Source of the DNA: Penium margaritaceum
Lineage: Eukaryota; Streptophyta; Zygnematophyceae; Desmidiales; Peniaceae
Length of the DNA: 64,000 nucleotides
NCBI GenBank assembly: GCA_023375785.1
Contig: SZWC01001568.1
Span: forward strand, 165,859 to 229,858
Direction: 5' to 3'
Shown here: piece by piece, positions 1 to 11,344 of the stretch
How positions within the stretch are numbered: position 1 is the first letter of the stretch
Layout: the number at the start of each line of letters is the position of its first letter
Notes under the pieces: generated by a model
Database searches by the model: none
Seen by the model: the letters and a program-made list of their open reading frames with translations, nothing else
Told to the model about the DNA's origin: nothing
Position numbers and translations under genes: made by a program

Positions 1-16
1 GACACACATCCCACAC

Positions 17-1470
17 TCAACCACCCTCAGGCATGGGGCAAAGCCCAACAGAACGAATGGCCACCAGGAACTTTCCGCGAGCTAGTGCCTTCGTCAAGAA
101 ATCAGCACGCTGCATGTCAGTGCCAACCCACATGACGGAGATCACGTGTCGCTCCACTAGATCACGCACAAAGTGATGCTCAATCGCAATGTGCTTCATG
201 CGAGCGTGAAAGACACCGGAGTTCTCCGGAATGGGGAGAGCACTGTGGTTATCGCAACGAAGCACAATGGCGGGTACTGACTGACCAAGCTGAAAAAACA
301 GGCGCTACAGCCATACCGCCTCAACAACCCCTGTGCCCAAAGCAACGTACTCTGCCTCCGATGAGCTACGTGCGATGTAGTCCTGCTTCCCGCTGCGCCA
401 AGACAAAGCGATACCACCAAGCAGGAACACGTAGCCAGTACGGTGCGTCCATCTGGGCTACAGGCCCAGTCGCTGTCAGTGTAGCTGTCAAGGACCATCA
501 AACACTGCCGACGAAAGCAGAGGCCGAGGTACGGCGTGGAGACCACGTACCGTACCACTCACACAGCTGTGTGAAGGGCTCTGGCACGTGGAGCCTGCGA
601 GAACTGAGCGAGGAGGTTGACAGAAAAAGCAATGTCAGGACGTGTGGTAGTGGCCACGTACATCAGAGATCCGATGAGACGGAGGTACAAGGACACGTCC
701 ACTGTCTCCCCCAGCTGTGTGGGATCATCCACCTTCAGGGCATCCTGCCCATCGGGTGTAAGAGGTGTGGAAGCGGTGGGCACTGCACCAAGGAGATCGC
801 TGAAACGTTCCCCCACGACTCATGCGTATCGGGCCTGATGCAGCAAACAGTGTCCGACGCCTGCAATCTTGCATGATCTCCATACCAAGAAACACCGATG
901 GAGGATCAAGGTCCTTCATCCTGTAGGCAGTCTGAAGGACAACCTTGGCCTCATTTACGGCCTCCAGGGATGGAGACGCGATCAGAAGGTCATCGACATA
1001 GACCAGGATGGCGGTGAACCGCTCGGGTGTTGGTAGGATGAAGAGAGAGGGATCTGCCTCGCTCTGCACAAATCCCGCACGAGTCAAAGTGCCGATGATC
1101 GCCCGGTTCCAACACCGCGGAGACTGCTTGAGGCCATACAAGGACTTGCGCAAGCGCCAGACCTTTGTCACCGTCCTCAAAGCCTGGTGGCTGAGCCACG
1201 TAAATCTCCTCATCCAGAGAGCCATGGAGTAACACATTGTTCACGTCCATGTGGTGCAGTTTCCAGTCATGCTGAGCCACTACACCGAACAGAACTCGAG
1301 CTGAGGTCATGCGGCCGACAGGGGCAAAAGTTTCAGTGTAATCGATGCCCTCAATCTGAGAGTACCCCTTGGCGACCAAGCGGGCCTTGTAGCGTTCCAG
1401 TGAGCCATCCGGCTTCACTTTCTTGCGAAAGACCCACTTGACCTGAATAGCCTTCCTCCCAGGTGGAAGG
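17..1470 (-). pseudogene. Element A pol: reverse transcriptase and RNase H, frameshifted
   Basis: Reading 1418 to 990, the RT N-terminal half has KARLVAKGYSQ, TFAPVGR and the HHMDVNNVLLHGSLDEEIYV block. Reading 1237 to 725 in another frame gives SLYGLKQSPRCW and the catalytic YVDD box (ILVYVDDLLIAS, near 995). Reading 816 to 559 gives the RT tail (YLRLIGSLMYVATTTRPDIAF). The RNase H domain follows with YTDSDWA (about 495-475) and its C-terminus, ADFLTKALARGKF, at about 120-85. Together these are the usual copia RT-RH, which would synthesise cDNA and remove template RNA in the particle. At least three frame changes and internal stops make it a pseudogene. The reading frame of the protein tail ends at base 17. 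Confidence 0.85.
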
Positions 1471-1559
1471 TCGAGAAGCTCGTAGACTCTATGCTCTCGG
1501 ATAGCGCGAATCTCATCCTCATAGGCATCATGCCAAGCGTCAACATCCTATGATGAGAG

Positions 1560-2520
1560 TGCTTCCCTCAGGGTGCCCGGGTCGGGCGCCATAGAGGGAG
1601 AGCTCTGCGTGGCAAGGGCACACGCCTCGGTGCTAGGCATGACAACCACAAGATCAATTGCTGCATCACAAGTGATATGGAACTCGTGAGTGATGAGATC
1701 GTACCCTGCGGGACATGCTGGGTGTACCTCTATGAGCTCTGTATGGACACTCAGGCCTAGGGCCTTTGTGCCGGGGTCACCACTCGCGATGCTGCGAGAG
1801 GGGCGCCTGGGTGCGGGGCCCGACGCTTACAGAGCTTCGGAATCCAGTGGTCGAAGACGGCCACTGGACTCACGGTAGTAACCTGAGCTCGAGGGGCGCA
1901 CCTCTGGCTCAGGGACAGGCACGACCACAGCTGGTGGGGGCTGAGGCAAGGCAGCCGGTGATGCCGTGTGGGGAGATGCGTGTGTGGGGGACACGGGACT
2001 GGGTGTGACAGCATGAGCAGGCAAGACTGGACCTGACACAGAGGCAAGAGTACCAGCAGACGCAGGCACGGGAGTAGGCAAGACAGGACCAGACACAGAA
2101 ACAGGAGTGCCAGCAGACGCAGGTACTGACGCAGAAGTAGGCGCAGGAACAGAAGCAGGGGCACCTGTGGGGTGTGAAACAGGCTGTACGGGCGAGGTCT
2201 CTGAACTGATGGCGATGATTGCCGGGTCATCAAGGGCCGGAGACAGAGAGGTGAAGGGGGATTGAACGGACACATCAGCCTGGTGAGAGGTGCTCGCTAG
2301 CGTAGAAGTCTCCCCCATTCGCCGAGAACCCTCACAAGTAGGAACATGTGTGGCCGAGAGTGCCGTGATCGAAGTCAAGTCACGGTATGTGAGAGACTTG
2401 AAAAAAAGCGCGTCGCGTGACTCAATGATGCGACGACGAGTAGGGTCCTAGAAGTGCAAGGCCTTCGACCACGGGGAAATGCCTACGTAGGCGAACAAGC
2501 AGCCCCGAGGTGAGACGTTG
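1560..2520 (-). pseudogene. Element A spacer between integrase and RT (Pro/Ser/Ala-rich)
   Basis: The open stretch 2378-1827 encodes a Pro/Ser/Thr/Val/Ala-rich segment with two imperfect copies of a motif near PVSVSGPVLP and VPASAG, and no recognisable enzyme domain. In copia polyproteins the equivalent position, between the integrase C-terminus and the RT, is a poorly conserved linker that is often low-complexity. The internal repetition suggests slippage during copying. It could be mistaken for a host proline-rich protein, but it shares a frame with the integrase upstream and the RT downstream. Confidence 0.6.
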
Positions 2521-2528
2521 GACCCTTG

Positions 2529-4056
2529 TTAGTCCTCGGTGTACCACACGGAGGCCAGGGATCCCCAGACACAAGCAAGACAAAGGTCAGCACGGTGTCC
2601 AAACCAGAGCTCACACGATGTAATATGGTTCAGAAACGGACCGTGCGGAAGGCGGTTCCAGACCCAAGTCATGCAGGCGAAACCCTCAAAGACAAAAGAC
2701 TCAAGGAGACCGCACTCAGACCGTATAGCGCAAATCGCATCCTCCATGGTGCGGTTCCAGCGCTCGTGAACACCGTTCTGCTGAGGGGTAGCAGGAGCGA
2801 AGACCTGGTGAAGAATCCCGTGCTCAGCAAAGAATTCGTCCATCTCGCCAAGGAACTCATCGCCGCAATCCGAGCAAAATGTATGAAGCGTGTGACATGA
2901 CTGACGCTTAGCCATCACTAGCCAGAGTCGAATCGCAAGGGCGGCGTCGCGCTTCTGACGTAGGCTGTAGACCCACCGCATCCGGGTAAAGTCATCAGTC
3001 AGAGTCAGAACATACCGGCCCCAATCAGATAGGGACTCGACCGGAAGAGGACCGAGAGTATCTGAGTGAACTAGCTCGAGAGGCCGAAGCGTGGGAACGA
3101 GAGTCAGGGTAGGTGCATCGGTACATCTTCCCCTGAGCGCAAAAGAGACACTCGGTCTTGGGCGGTTTCTTGAAAGAAGATGTGTCAAGACCGAGAGCTG
3201 GCTGTGTCCGAATGAGCTTCGACATAGTATCGCAGCCCACGTGACATAGACGTCGATGAAGCAACAACTGGTATTCTGGAGGCAGAATACCAATGATAAA
3301 GACCCGACCGGAGGAGAAAGGAGAGCAAGGGGAGGAGGTCTGAGAGACGAGATACAGATCATCTACGACTGAGGCATGAAGGACAACGCTGCGAGTGTCA
3401 GTAGCAGTCACAGTCGCTGAGTCCGCGGTATGCTCCACAGAGAGACCCATCAGTGTGTAGGCACTCACAGAAAGCAGGCTGAGCTCAAGATCAGGCACAA
3501 ACAACACGTTGGAAAGGTACAAGGGGCCAGACGGACCGTCGTAATATACTACCCCAAGACCATGGACTGGCAAGGACTGACCAGAGCCTGTACGGACGGA
3601 ACGGACAGACGTGACAGGATCGAGAACAACAAAATCACTACGAGGACACGTCATGTGATGAGTGGCACCAGAATCGATGATCCAAGTGCCACCGGAGTCA
3701 CAACTAATGGACGTCACTGCACAATGATCAATGGAACACTCGGCATCAGATGGACGCTGAGCCGTCAGTGGGGAGGAACGACGCAGGGCACAAAGATGAA
3801 ACTCATGAACCCAATCAGTACAGTCAGGCCCATCATCATCACATGCTAACTGTGCTTCCCCACACGCGTCGTCACGAGCCACAGGGAAGGACGGACAGAA
3901 AGTGTGTGGACCACCCGACGATGACAACACACTTGCACCTCCCTGAAAGCGGAGCGCCAGAAGGTGTCGGAGCTCAGCGATGGTGCGGTCGCGTGGGTCC
4001 GGATCACTGCTACTCGCCGGTGAGGAAATGGACACAGCTGAAGTCGTGGCCACCAC
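2529..4056 (-). pseudogene. Element A protease, GAG-pre-integrase and integrase
   Basis: From high to low coordinates: an aspartic protease with WIIDSGATHHMT, whose DSG is the active-site aspartate loop; then LYLSNVLFVPDLELSLLSV, typical of the protease tail; then the zinc-finger GAG-pre-integrase (LLHRRLCHVG ... CLFCAQGK). The integrase core follows with HSDTLGPLPV, FCSDCGDEF and NGVHERWNRTM, so the three acidic residues D, D and E are all present. Protease and finger are read in one frame (4056-3025) and the integrase core in another (3362-2529), which places a frameshift near 3.1 kb. No intact protein can be made, yet this is the only copia integrase in the window whose triad is unaltered. 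Confidence 0.85.
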
Positions 4057-4245
4057 GCGTCCAGAGGATGGCGAGGATGACGTGCTAGACGTGGAACGGA
4101 GGGCGTGTGCAGCCTGGAGCCCACGAGTAATCCGAGCCCAGTCAAGTGGCTGCTGGCACTCGGTGTAGCGATGGGTGCCTCCACAATTGTAGCAGTGAAC
4201 AGAACGTCCACTGCTACCACTGGATGACGACTGCTACTGTGACTA

Positions 4246-5436
4246 CTACTGACCTGATCCACGCTTCCCCTTCTTCTTCCCCTGAGTTCTTGCTGCAACA
4301 CCCCGTGTCTGAGTGGGTGTGGGCGGGGCCGAAGAGGAGGAGGAAGATGGGGACGTGATGGAGGTTGAAGGAGACTGCAAGAGGGAAGACGGTGGTGATG
4401 CAACGAGTGCTGGAGCAAGAGAAGTCTCCTGATGGGCCACGGCTGCCTCGCGGGCTGAAGTCACCTGGAGGAAGAGCTGATGCGCCCAGGGGAGAAGCTG
4501 CAGAGTGGCTGAAAAGGGCTCGAGGACAGCGTTGTTGTACCGTGTGAAGATGCCAGTGTACTCAAGGCGAACTCCGAGCATCATCGTACGGAGCACCCAC
4601 ATCTGTGTACCTCTGGAGGTCCCAAGGCGTGTGTAGATGCGCATGGCGCGTCGCCAGTAATCGGTTGGAGGCTCTATAGGCCCTTGACGGAGAGAGTGGA
4701 AGGCACGAATATGTGCTACACAAGTGGCGTGCGTCTCTGTGACCAGCAGGGATAAGGCCAGATCCCAACCTTCGCGTGGATCAGCGCCGGTGACTGCGCC
4801 GGCCTCGCCAAGGAAGGGGCAGAAATCGACGGCAGTCTCACGTGGAATGGCATAGAGGAGTCCGTGCATCGCCCTGGCTGCTGTCAGCACCTATGCTTGG
4901 TTTGTAGGCTGGTACGGGCTGTGGTAGTAGGGCCACACTCCCCCAGAAGTAGCCTAAACCTGAAAGAGGATCTCCCAACAGTCGAAGTCGTCCTCACTGA
5001 TGTACCGTGGAGGTGGTGTCTCAAAGTCTCTGGGTTGCTGCTTCGTGGGGAGAGCAACCGTAGGCCGAGGAGGACGAGGGACGGGGAAGACTCCTGGAAG
5101 GGGATAGTTTTTGGGATACTCGGGTGACGATCGCATCGGAGGAAACCGAGGAGATCTAGTGCCCGTCTGTAGCTGACAAAGGCGCTCCTGAAGAACTGGA
5201 ATCTCATGATCCGAGGAGTCACCTATCATGCCTGGCATGAATGGATCATCATCGAGGAGGTCAGGAGGTGGTGGGTCAGGTCTAGCTCCTATCACGGGTG
5301 CCTGAGCCAACTGCTGTGTAGAGACCGCGACGCCGGCAGCTCCCTCGGAAACCTGCCGTGGGACCGTGGACTGGGCACGCAGAAGCTCAGTCAGCGTGCG
5401 GATGGCATCAGTCTGCTCCCGCTGTAGGCAACACAT
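4246..5436 (-). pseudogene. Element A gag (capsid-like) with zinc knuckle
   Basis: Two open segments in one frame, 5436-4954 and 4890-4246, are separated by stops. The first is Pro/Asp-rich with a short heptad-like start. The second resembles the copia gag capsid domain, with a helical region ending in the FHSLRQGPIEPPTDYWRRAM block; a conserved motif of the type 'F..L....' before a paired basic run is usual there. A knuckle near CYNCGGTHRYTEC is readable in another frame at about 4195-4155, one residue shorter than the standard C-x2-C-x4-H-x4-C. Gag would form the virus-like particle around the element RNA. The start codon is uncertain because upstream sequence is simple repeat. Confidence 0.7.
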
Positions 5437-5669
5437 ATCATCCTGCTAGCTCAGCAGGTCCTCAATGGCGTACGAGCGTGGGCTCAGGACCCTAGAAGAA
5501 GAGGAGGAGGGATCACCTGTCCCCTTCCCCTTGTCAGACGAGTTTATGTTGCCTCTCCGTATGGGTCGACAGGTCAGGTTTGTTGGATTGCAAAAGCGTC
5601 TGCGTTTCTCGAGAAGCTGAGACGCTTGCCATTTCCAACTGTCCGGCCAAAAACTTGGCTAAGTATGGT

Positions 5670-5742
5670 GCTGACATCAGCAGGTGGTTGCTGACGTTAG
5701 CACGACCTGATGATGTCAACAAGCAAAAATGCTGACGTCAGC
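5670..5742. promoter_or_regulatory. Cluster of TGACGTCA-type palindromes in the element A leader
   Basis: GCTGACATCAGC (5670-5681), GCTGACGTTAGC (5690-5701) and the perfect palindrome GCTGACGTCAGC (5731-5742) lie within 73 bp, between the gag start and the primer-binding site. TGACGTCA is the classic binding core of CREB/ATF and plant bZIP factors. The same motif cluster recurs in the leader of element E (20251-20410). Regulatory function is inference; the sites are directly visible. Confidence 0.4.
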
Positions 5743-5825
5743 TCGACTCCACCCTTTTTTGTTCCCTCTCTCTCGCGGTTCTGCGCGAGCGTGCAGCCAC
5801 TCCGCGGCGGTTGCGCGGAAGCTAC

Positions 5826-6270
5826 GCGAAAGATGCGCAGTAGCTTCCGCTCAGCTGCTGCAGCTGTGCTGTCAGCTGCAGCAGTAGCTACGTGGCTGCG
5901 TGCGTAGAAGTGGTAAGAGCGACTGCGTAATGCCGTTGCTACTGCTGCGCGCTACGATTGCTGCTCGCTGCCGCTGCCGCAATCTGCTGCTGCTGCGCTG
6001 CTGTTGCTACAGCTGCTGCTCCTCTGCTGCTGCCGCCGCGGCTGCCGGTGCTGCTGCTATTGCGCTGCTGGTGCCACTGCTGCTGCTACTCTGCTCTTGC
6101 CGTTGCTGCTGCCGCTGTGCTGCTGTTGCCCGGGCCGCCGCTGCGGCTGCGGACGGCGGCTGTACTCGCTGGAGCCACCACGCATTGCTATAGCTACTGC
6201 TACGACGCTACTACTGCCACTGCTGCTGCTTCCACTTTGCTGCTATGCTGCTGCCGGCACGGTGGCAACG
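5826..6270. repeat. GCT/GCC-rich trinucleotide tract in the element A leader
   Basis: Irregular runs of GCTGCT, GCTGTT and GCTACT fill this stretch, giving poly-Leu/Cys/Ala artefact frames on the plus strand. It lies in the untranslated leader between gag and the primer-binding site of element A. The leader of element E has the same kind of tract, so it is probably an inherited family trait rather than an independent microsatellite. Confidence 0.7.
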
Positions 6271-6421
6271 CCGCTGCTAGAGTCTCACGTGATCGATGTG
6301 GGTTGTGTCGACGGCGACCGACTGTCTTCGACACGCCCCAGTGGATCTGCTGCAGCGGTGACTCCCACTGTCGCTGCTCTGCTGCGTCTCTGCTGCGCAG
6401 ATCAGTAAGAACCGTCTGACT

Positions 6422-6433
6422 GCTTTGATACCA
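6422..6433 (-). other. Primer-binding site of element A (initiator tRNA-Met type)
   Basis: The minus strand reads TGGTATCAAAGC, one base from the standard TGGTATCAGAGC complementary to the 3' end of initiator tRNA-Met. It directly abuts a CA dinucleotide that can end the 5' LTR, so it marks the LTR/leader boundary. Confidence 0.75.
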
Positions 6434-7090
6434 TGAGAAGATGCAAGGAAGCTTCCTAGCAACACTCCCATTGACGAGGCATAAGTGCTTGATCAGACGG
6501 TGACGACAGTCACAAGTTGTGCACGCAACGACAAGAGTTTGGCTAGGGAACACAAGGCAAAGTGTCTGAATGCTTCAATAGCATTTGCAGAGAGGAATGA
6601 CAAATGACAGGTCCATGGTATAAACACCTGCCGCGGCGCACAGCGGGTGTCGCACGCGACGGTCCAAGAACAGTCCTAAAACCGGCCCAAAACCACTATT
6701 TTGGCCATAACTCTGCGCACACACGTGAGAATGCTACGCCGTCTGAACCTAGCCGTGCACGATCACAAGACGGACGCTACGACTGGTCACATGCATGCAT
6801 CCATCATCAAATGGTGGGCATGCAATGCAAAAACATGCAAATCGGGCTCATGGCCAGTCCGCCGGAAAGACTCCTGCAAGCTGCAGAAAAAACAGCAGGG
6901 AGTTCTGATAGTGTTTGGGGCTCTGGAACGGTAGTCGGCCAGCTCCAAGCTGGTAGTCCACTGCTAGTCGTCGCATCGGTGTCACCAGGGCCCGCCTCAG
7001 GGATCTGTATGAGTATGGATACAGCCGATTCGTTATAGTAGACTCTACAAGAACGTCAAAAATCACAAAAGCAGAAACGCAGGCAAGGAC
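6434..7090 (-). repeat. Presumed 5' LTR of element A
   Basis: The stretch begins on the plus strand with TG next to the primer site, and ends somewhere before the RNase H stop of element B at 7103. I place the end near the ACTCA at about 7090, where the LTR would be in contact with B. No second copy is present in the window, so the outer boundary cannot be verified. It contains no coding similarity. A weak TATA-like TTTATACC occurs on the minus strand around 6615-6625. Confidence 0.45.
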
Positions 7091-7102
7091 AAAGAGAGCT
7101 AC

Positions 7103-7560
7103 TCACGGATGCACGCCGACCGAACTCACAGCCTTCTTGAACAAGTCGCACTTCAGTGTCTTGGTCAAGAAGTCAGCCAAATGCCGTGTTGTCTCAACCC
7201 ACACGATGCTGATGCTGCCGTCATGCAACAACGAACACACATAGTGATGCTTAACGTTGATGTACTTTGTGCGTGTGTGATGCAAGCCGTCATTGTCGCC
7301 GATGGCCATGGCACTGTCATTGTCACAATGCATCGTGATGGATGCGACAGGCCAACGCAACTCGGACAACAGACAACACAGCCACACACTCTCACACGAG
7401 CTTGAGCTAAGAGCGACGTACTCAGCCTTAGCAGTGATGTGTGTAATGCACCCCTACTTGCCACTACGCCAGGACATAGCTGTGCTACCAATCAGAAAGA
7501 TCCATCCTGTGCGACTCTTACCGTCCGGACTGTCGGCCTAGTCATTGTCGGTATAGTCTA
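7103..7560 (-). pseudogene. Element B/E RNase H, C-terminal part
   Basis: The reading 7387-7103 contains MHCDNDSAMAIGDNDGLHHTRTKYINVKHHYV followed by ADFLTKTLKCDLF and ends at a stop. This is the end of the copia RNase H domain, where the conserved D of CDN and the HIxxxxHF-like helix are readable. The N-terminal portion towards 7560 is degraded. This domain normally degrades genomic RNA during cDNA synthesis. The sequence is closest in style to element A, so the two are related subfamilies. Confidence 0.75.
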
Positions 7561-7675
7561 CTGTGACAACAGACAGCTGGCGCCCAAACATGATACCTCG
7601 CCGAGGAGTCGCGACGACATAGCGCAATACTCGGATCGCGGCCTTGTAGTGGAGGTGATGCAGCTCCTCAGAAAA

Positions 7676-8690
7676 CTAGGCCGGGAGGTTGACGGCGAAC
7701 ACGATGTCTGGGCACGTCGGGGTCGCCAGGAACATCAGTGACCCGATGACTCGCAGGTACGTGGTCACGTCAAGTGGCTCCCCTATAACAGCTGGGTTAG
7801 GACTCAACAGCCTCACTAGGCCATCACGTGACATGGGTGAAGATGCGCTCGGCATGAGTGGCAGGTCCTCCGCAAAGCGGGTGGACAGAGTCTGCACAAA
7901 GGCGGCTTAGTGGATGTGTAGGACGCCTTGGAAGCGATCATGCTCGAGCTCCATGCCCAGGATGACTCTGGTAGATCTGAGATCCTTCAACTAGTAGGCA
8001 GTGTACAGCAAGTCCTTGACACGCTAGATGGCAGCCGTGTCTGGAGACGCAATGAGGATATCGTCGATGTAAACCAGAACAGCAGCAAAAGTCTGGCCTT
8101 GACGACTGACAAACATTGCGGGGTCAGCGGTGTTGCGCTAGAGCTCGCCACAAAGGAGCGTGCTGCTGATCTCCTGGTTCCGGCACCAAGGCGACTGCTT
8201 TAGGCCATAGAGGGCCTTCCGCAGCCGCCAGACTCTCCCAATGCCATCGTGGAAGCCCGGGGGCTGGACCATGTAGAGCTCCTCACCCTCCAGTGAGCCA
8301 TGGAGAAAAACGTTGCTTACATCTACTGATGGAGCTCCCACCCATGCTGGACGACCGGGCTGAAGAGCGCCCGTCTAGTGGAGAACCGGCCAACCGGGAC
8401 AAAGATCTGGTCGTAATCGACCCCAGGAATGTGGGCAAACCCCTTGGCTATAAGGCGGGCCTTGTACTTGTCCAAGGACCCGTCGGGCTTCCACTTGCGT
8501 CGAAAGACCCACTTGGCATCGATGGCTTTCCGACCTGGAGGAAGGTCGACGAGGTCGTACACGTGGTGCTGTCGGACGGCAGCGAGCTCATCAGCGTAGG
8601 CAGCGTCCCAGTGTGTGGCCTCCGGAGAGGCTTGTGCCTTGCGCAGGGTGGTTGGGTCCTCCGGGCGTGCTTTGGAGCGGACTGAGAGAG
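7676..8690 (-). pseudogene. Element B/E reverse transcriptase
   Basis: The segment 8562-8323 gives AIDAKWVFRRKWKPDGSLDKYKARLIAKGF and GVDYDQIFVPVGR; 8341-8138 gives SNVFLHGSLEGEELYMVQPPGF and RLRKALYGLKQSPW. The catalytic box is VYIDDILIA around 8053-8072 in a further frame. The tail 7897-7676 has YLRVIGSLMFLATPTCPDIVF. This is a complete set of copia RT landmarks spread over several frames, so it is inactive. The TFAPVGR motif has become IFVPVGR. Confidence 0.8.
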
Positions 8691-8769
8691 TGTGTGCATC
8701 TCAAGCCCCAGGTGGGATGCGCGCGAGTGCAACCACGACAACGTGCCGATGCCCGTGATGAAGCATGAC

Positions 8770-9267
8770 TTAGCCCAGTGCAAAGCCCGGGTGAAGATCT
8801 TCAATGATGGCCGAGGTGATCAAGCTGAGGGCCTTGGTGCCAGGGTCTCCACTCATGACCGTGGGAGTGGAGGAGACACGTGGAGCCACGGGAGGTCGGG
8901 GCGTCACGGAGCGCGGTGCGATGGTGTGCGCGCTCACGGACGGTCTGGGTCGGAGGCTGCCACCCGGCCCACGTGTGTAGCGTGGCAGGGCAGGCAATGG
9001 CATTGAGTCCGACAAAATAACAGAGGCGGACGAGGCTGCTGGCCCGAAGGGGCCAACGGATGCAACCAGGGCTGCTGGCCCGATGGGGCCAGCGGGTGCA
9101 ACTGGGGCTGTTAGCCCAGAGGGGCTAGTGGACGCGATTGGGGCTGCTGGCCTGGAAGGACCGGTGGACGCGGCTGAGCTTGCTGGTTCCAACGGGCCAG
9201 TGGACGCGACTCTAGCTTTTGGCTCGGAGGGACTAGTGGACGCGACTGGAGTTGCTGGCCGGGAGTT
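8770..9267 (-). pseudogene. Element B/E linker with internal repeats
   Basis: The minus frame ending at 8770 encodes repeated blocks of about 12-16 residues with a core like STGPSxPAAPVA (for example STGPLEPASSAA). On the DNA level, phrases such as GGGGCTGCTGGCC recur every 40-48 bp from 9030 to 9260. It corresponds to the low-complexity linker between integrase and RT in element A. The array is cut at 9267 by the C/D block and one more repeat reappears at 16895-16930, which is the evidence for the nested insertion. Confidence 0.7.
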
Positions 9268-10250
9268 GATGACGCGCTGCACCCGCTTTCAGCCAACCAT
9301 CACCTCCACGTCCACGTCCCCTTGGCCAGCCGCCGGCTCGACCTTGCCGTTCGCGACCACCATGTATTTGCTGGACTTGGTGTAGTTGATGAACCCGACC
9401 TTCTCGACCTGGGTATGCTCCTCCGCTCCAGAGTCAAGGCATCGCCGGTTGGCCTTCTTGAGGTAGTGGTTTTGAGTGCCGTTGAGGAGTGCCTTCTTGC
9501 CTTTGGCGTCCTTGCCGCCGGCCTTTGCCTCCTTGGTGCACTCACGGGCCCAATGGCCCTCCTTGCTGTAGTTACGGCATGCACCCTTCTTGGCGCCCTT
9601 ATTGCCGCTGCCATGTCCGCCACCTCCCTTGGCCCCGCTTCCGCCACCACGCGTTTTGGTGACAAGGGCCAAGGAGGACGACGAGGACTCCCCGCAGCTC
9701 CGTCGCTGCACCTCGTTGCGGATGTACTCTGCGACCGCACCATAAGTGAGCTTGTCCTCTGCCCATCCTCCCAAGACTGTAATGAGAGGGCTCCAACTAT
9801 CAGGAAGGGCCATGAGGAGGGCCATCACTTGCAGCTGCGTGTCGATCTTCCACCCCACGTCCTTGCATTGTGAGACAAGTGACTCGATCTGCTGCATGGC
9901 GGTGATGACATCATCTCCCTCCTCGATTCTCACCGTCAGGAGTCGCTTCATTGCGAAGATTTTGTTCGAAAACAACTTGGATTGATGGATTGCACAGAGT
10001 TTTGGCCAAGCTTCGGCTGCCAGCTTGCAGCCCTGGAAGTAGCCCCAGTGCGACTCGACCGTCCCGGACACCAGCAGCATGAGCGCCTCTGTGTTCTTCT
10101 TTGCAAAGGCCTCCTTCTGCGCTTCCGTTGCCGTCGCTTCGTCGAGGACTTCCGTTCCCTTCATGACATCCAGCAGCCCCTTATGCATGAGGTGCAGCTC
10201 GAAGTACCACCTCCATAGCCCGTAGCTAGGGCCACCTGCATACTTCTGGA
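9268..10250 (-). pseudogene. gag C (copia capsid, zinc knuckle and protease start)
   Basis: An open frame of 299 codons runs from 10188 to 9289. It has the UBN2-type gag helices (GTVESHWGYFQGC, AMQQIESLVSQCKDVGW, ALLMALPDSWSPLI), then a basic Gly-rich stretch, a knuckle, and the protease start CLDSGAEEHTQ with an intact DSG. The knuckle reads CRNYSKEGHWAREC, where the second zinc cysteine is tyrosine. Compared with copy D, the natural start lies further upstream and here carries a TAA at codon 3, so the downstream ATG at 10188 is a fallback. The frame runs into host-element sequence at 9268. Confidence 0.85.
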
Positions 10251-10421
10251 TGAGCTGCGTCTCCTTTTACACCATTTGCGCGGTCTCCAACTCTGGGACC
10301 TCAGAGCTTGACGGCGATGTCGTCCCTGACGACAGTCCCGTCCGCCGTGAAAACCATGGGCAATGTGTAGACCGGTCAGGGCTGTGGGCCCATAACCCTT
10401 TGTCAGATAACGGCCTCCGGA

Positions 10422-11332
10422 TGGAGGAAGTTTCAACGTGGCCCGACAGGTCTACTGTGTATTCACGGCTATGTTTTGTGCGGGTTCTGAGTCTAAGCGT
10501 GAGCTTTCTGGTTGCCCCACGCTATGTTTCTGGGAGTTGAAGGCATTTTGTGAGACAGTCACTTTTGCGAAGGGGATAACGTGATTTTTGCATTACTTTT
10601 TGAACATAGACATGATCTGATCATTTGTAGGGCTAGTCATGAGCTCTTCAACGCACCAAACTGTGTGCAATTCGGATAACCGTAGCTCCCGTTACATTAG
10701 TCAAAACGCAGCACCCCAAACCAGCCGCTCACTTGGCGGCACGCACCACGTCGCCCGCCGAGGCGCCTTCACACATCAAGGACCCATCAAAACGCCATTC
10801 CGGAGGTGTAGATGTCCCTACGCGTAGTGGCGGTGCCCCTTGCGTCTTTGGGGTCTGTTTTGATGAGTTAATCATCGAGTTTGGTGATGGGGATGGATGT
10901 GGGTCGAAACCTGTTCGCGGACCTACAGTCGGAATTTTGACTAAGGACCCGAGTAACAAAGTGTACTCCTGGAATCCGGCGGATCATCCACCGGACGCCT
11001 CGGCAGATCTTCCGGAGCAAAATCCCCAGATGGCATTTTGTTACTCGTTCCGGTCAATTATTCACCGGAAGTCGAATCGCGGGCGGCTCCCAGAACGGCC
11101 GCGCACACCCCAACTTTGGAAGCCCATATCTCCCTCGTTACTAGTCCGATTCTGGTGAAACAACTTCCACTGGATTCAGCAACTTGTCAACTTTGAGGGG
11201 TAATCCTCCATTTTAAGGATCCGAGGAATCCTCGAGTCTCCAGATTTGTCCACGAGGATTTTCCTCTCTCTGGCGGCTCGTCGGCGCCTCCCGGCGCCGC
11301 ACTTGGGCATGCGGAGGGGCAAATCTTCAACA
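10422..11332 (-). repeat. LTR of the C/D family, central copy
   Basis: It matches 15984-16894 along its full 911 bp. On the minus strand it starts TGTTGAAGATTTGCCC and ends CCA. It acts formally as 3' LTR of D and 5' LTR of C. A purine-rich tract lies directly before it on the D side. Sequence differences from the right LTR are scattered substitutions, visible for example around 10411-10440, so the insertion is not recent. Confidence 0.85.
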
Positions 11333-11344
11333 TTCTCCCCCTTG
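11333..11344 (-). other. Polypurine tract of element D
   Basis: The minus strand reads CAAGGGGGAGAA immediately before the LTR TG. Polypurine tracts in this position prime plus-strand DNA synthesis in LTR retroelements, and this one fixes the LTR start. Confidence 0.75.

Larger units (their letters stand above)
1..7090 (-). mobile_element. Ty1/copia LTR retrotransposon A, decayed, 3' end outside the window
   Basis: Domain order on the minus strand is gag, protease, GAG-pre-integrase, integrase, reverse transcriptase, RNase H, which defines Ty1/copia. An initiator-tRNA-Met-like primer site (6422-6433) and a presumed 5' LTR lie at the high-coordinate end. The 3' LTR would lie to the left of base 1. 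The polyprotein is broken: gag and protease share one frame but are split by stops, integrase is in a second frame, and RT and RNase H switch frame again at about 1.1, 0.85 and 0.3 kb. It is a non-autonomous fossil, although the integrase triad is still readable. The boundary with element B at about 7090 is inferred only from where B's RNase H ends. Confidence 0.85.
7103..9267 (-). mobile_element. Ty1/copia element B/E, 3' half (RT, RNase H)
   Basis: This half holds the RT, RNase H and the linker before them. At 9267 it stops abruptly at homology to the gag of the C/D family. The linker here and the sequence resuming at 16895 share the same repetitive motif (SEPAAPI-like, with the DNA phrase GATTGGGGCTGC), so 7103-9267 and 16895-23365 are interpreted as one element opened by the C/D block. 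Its expected 3' LTR is not found to the left; the presumed element A LTR abuts it instead. Confidence 0.75.

Noticed and set aside
1827-2378. Host proline-rich protein
   Set aside because: It lies in frame between integrase and RT of element A, where copia polyproteins have a low-complexity linker.
5826-6420. Leu/Cys-rich plus-strand ORFs that resemble a membrane or cysteine-rich protein
   Set aside because: They come from GCT/GCC triplet runs in the leader of element A and are open in several frames with no unique content.
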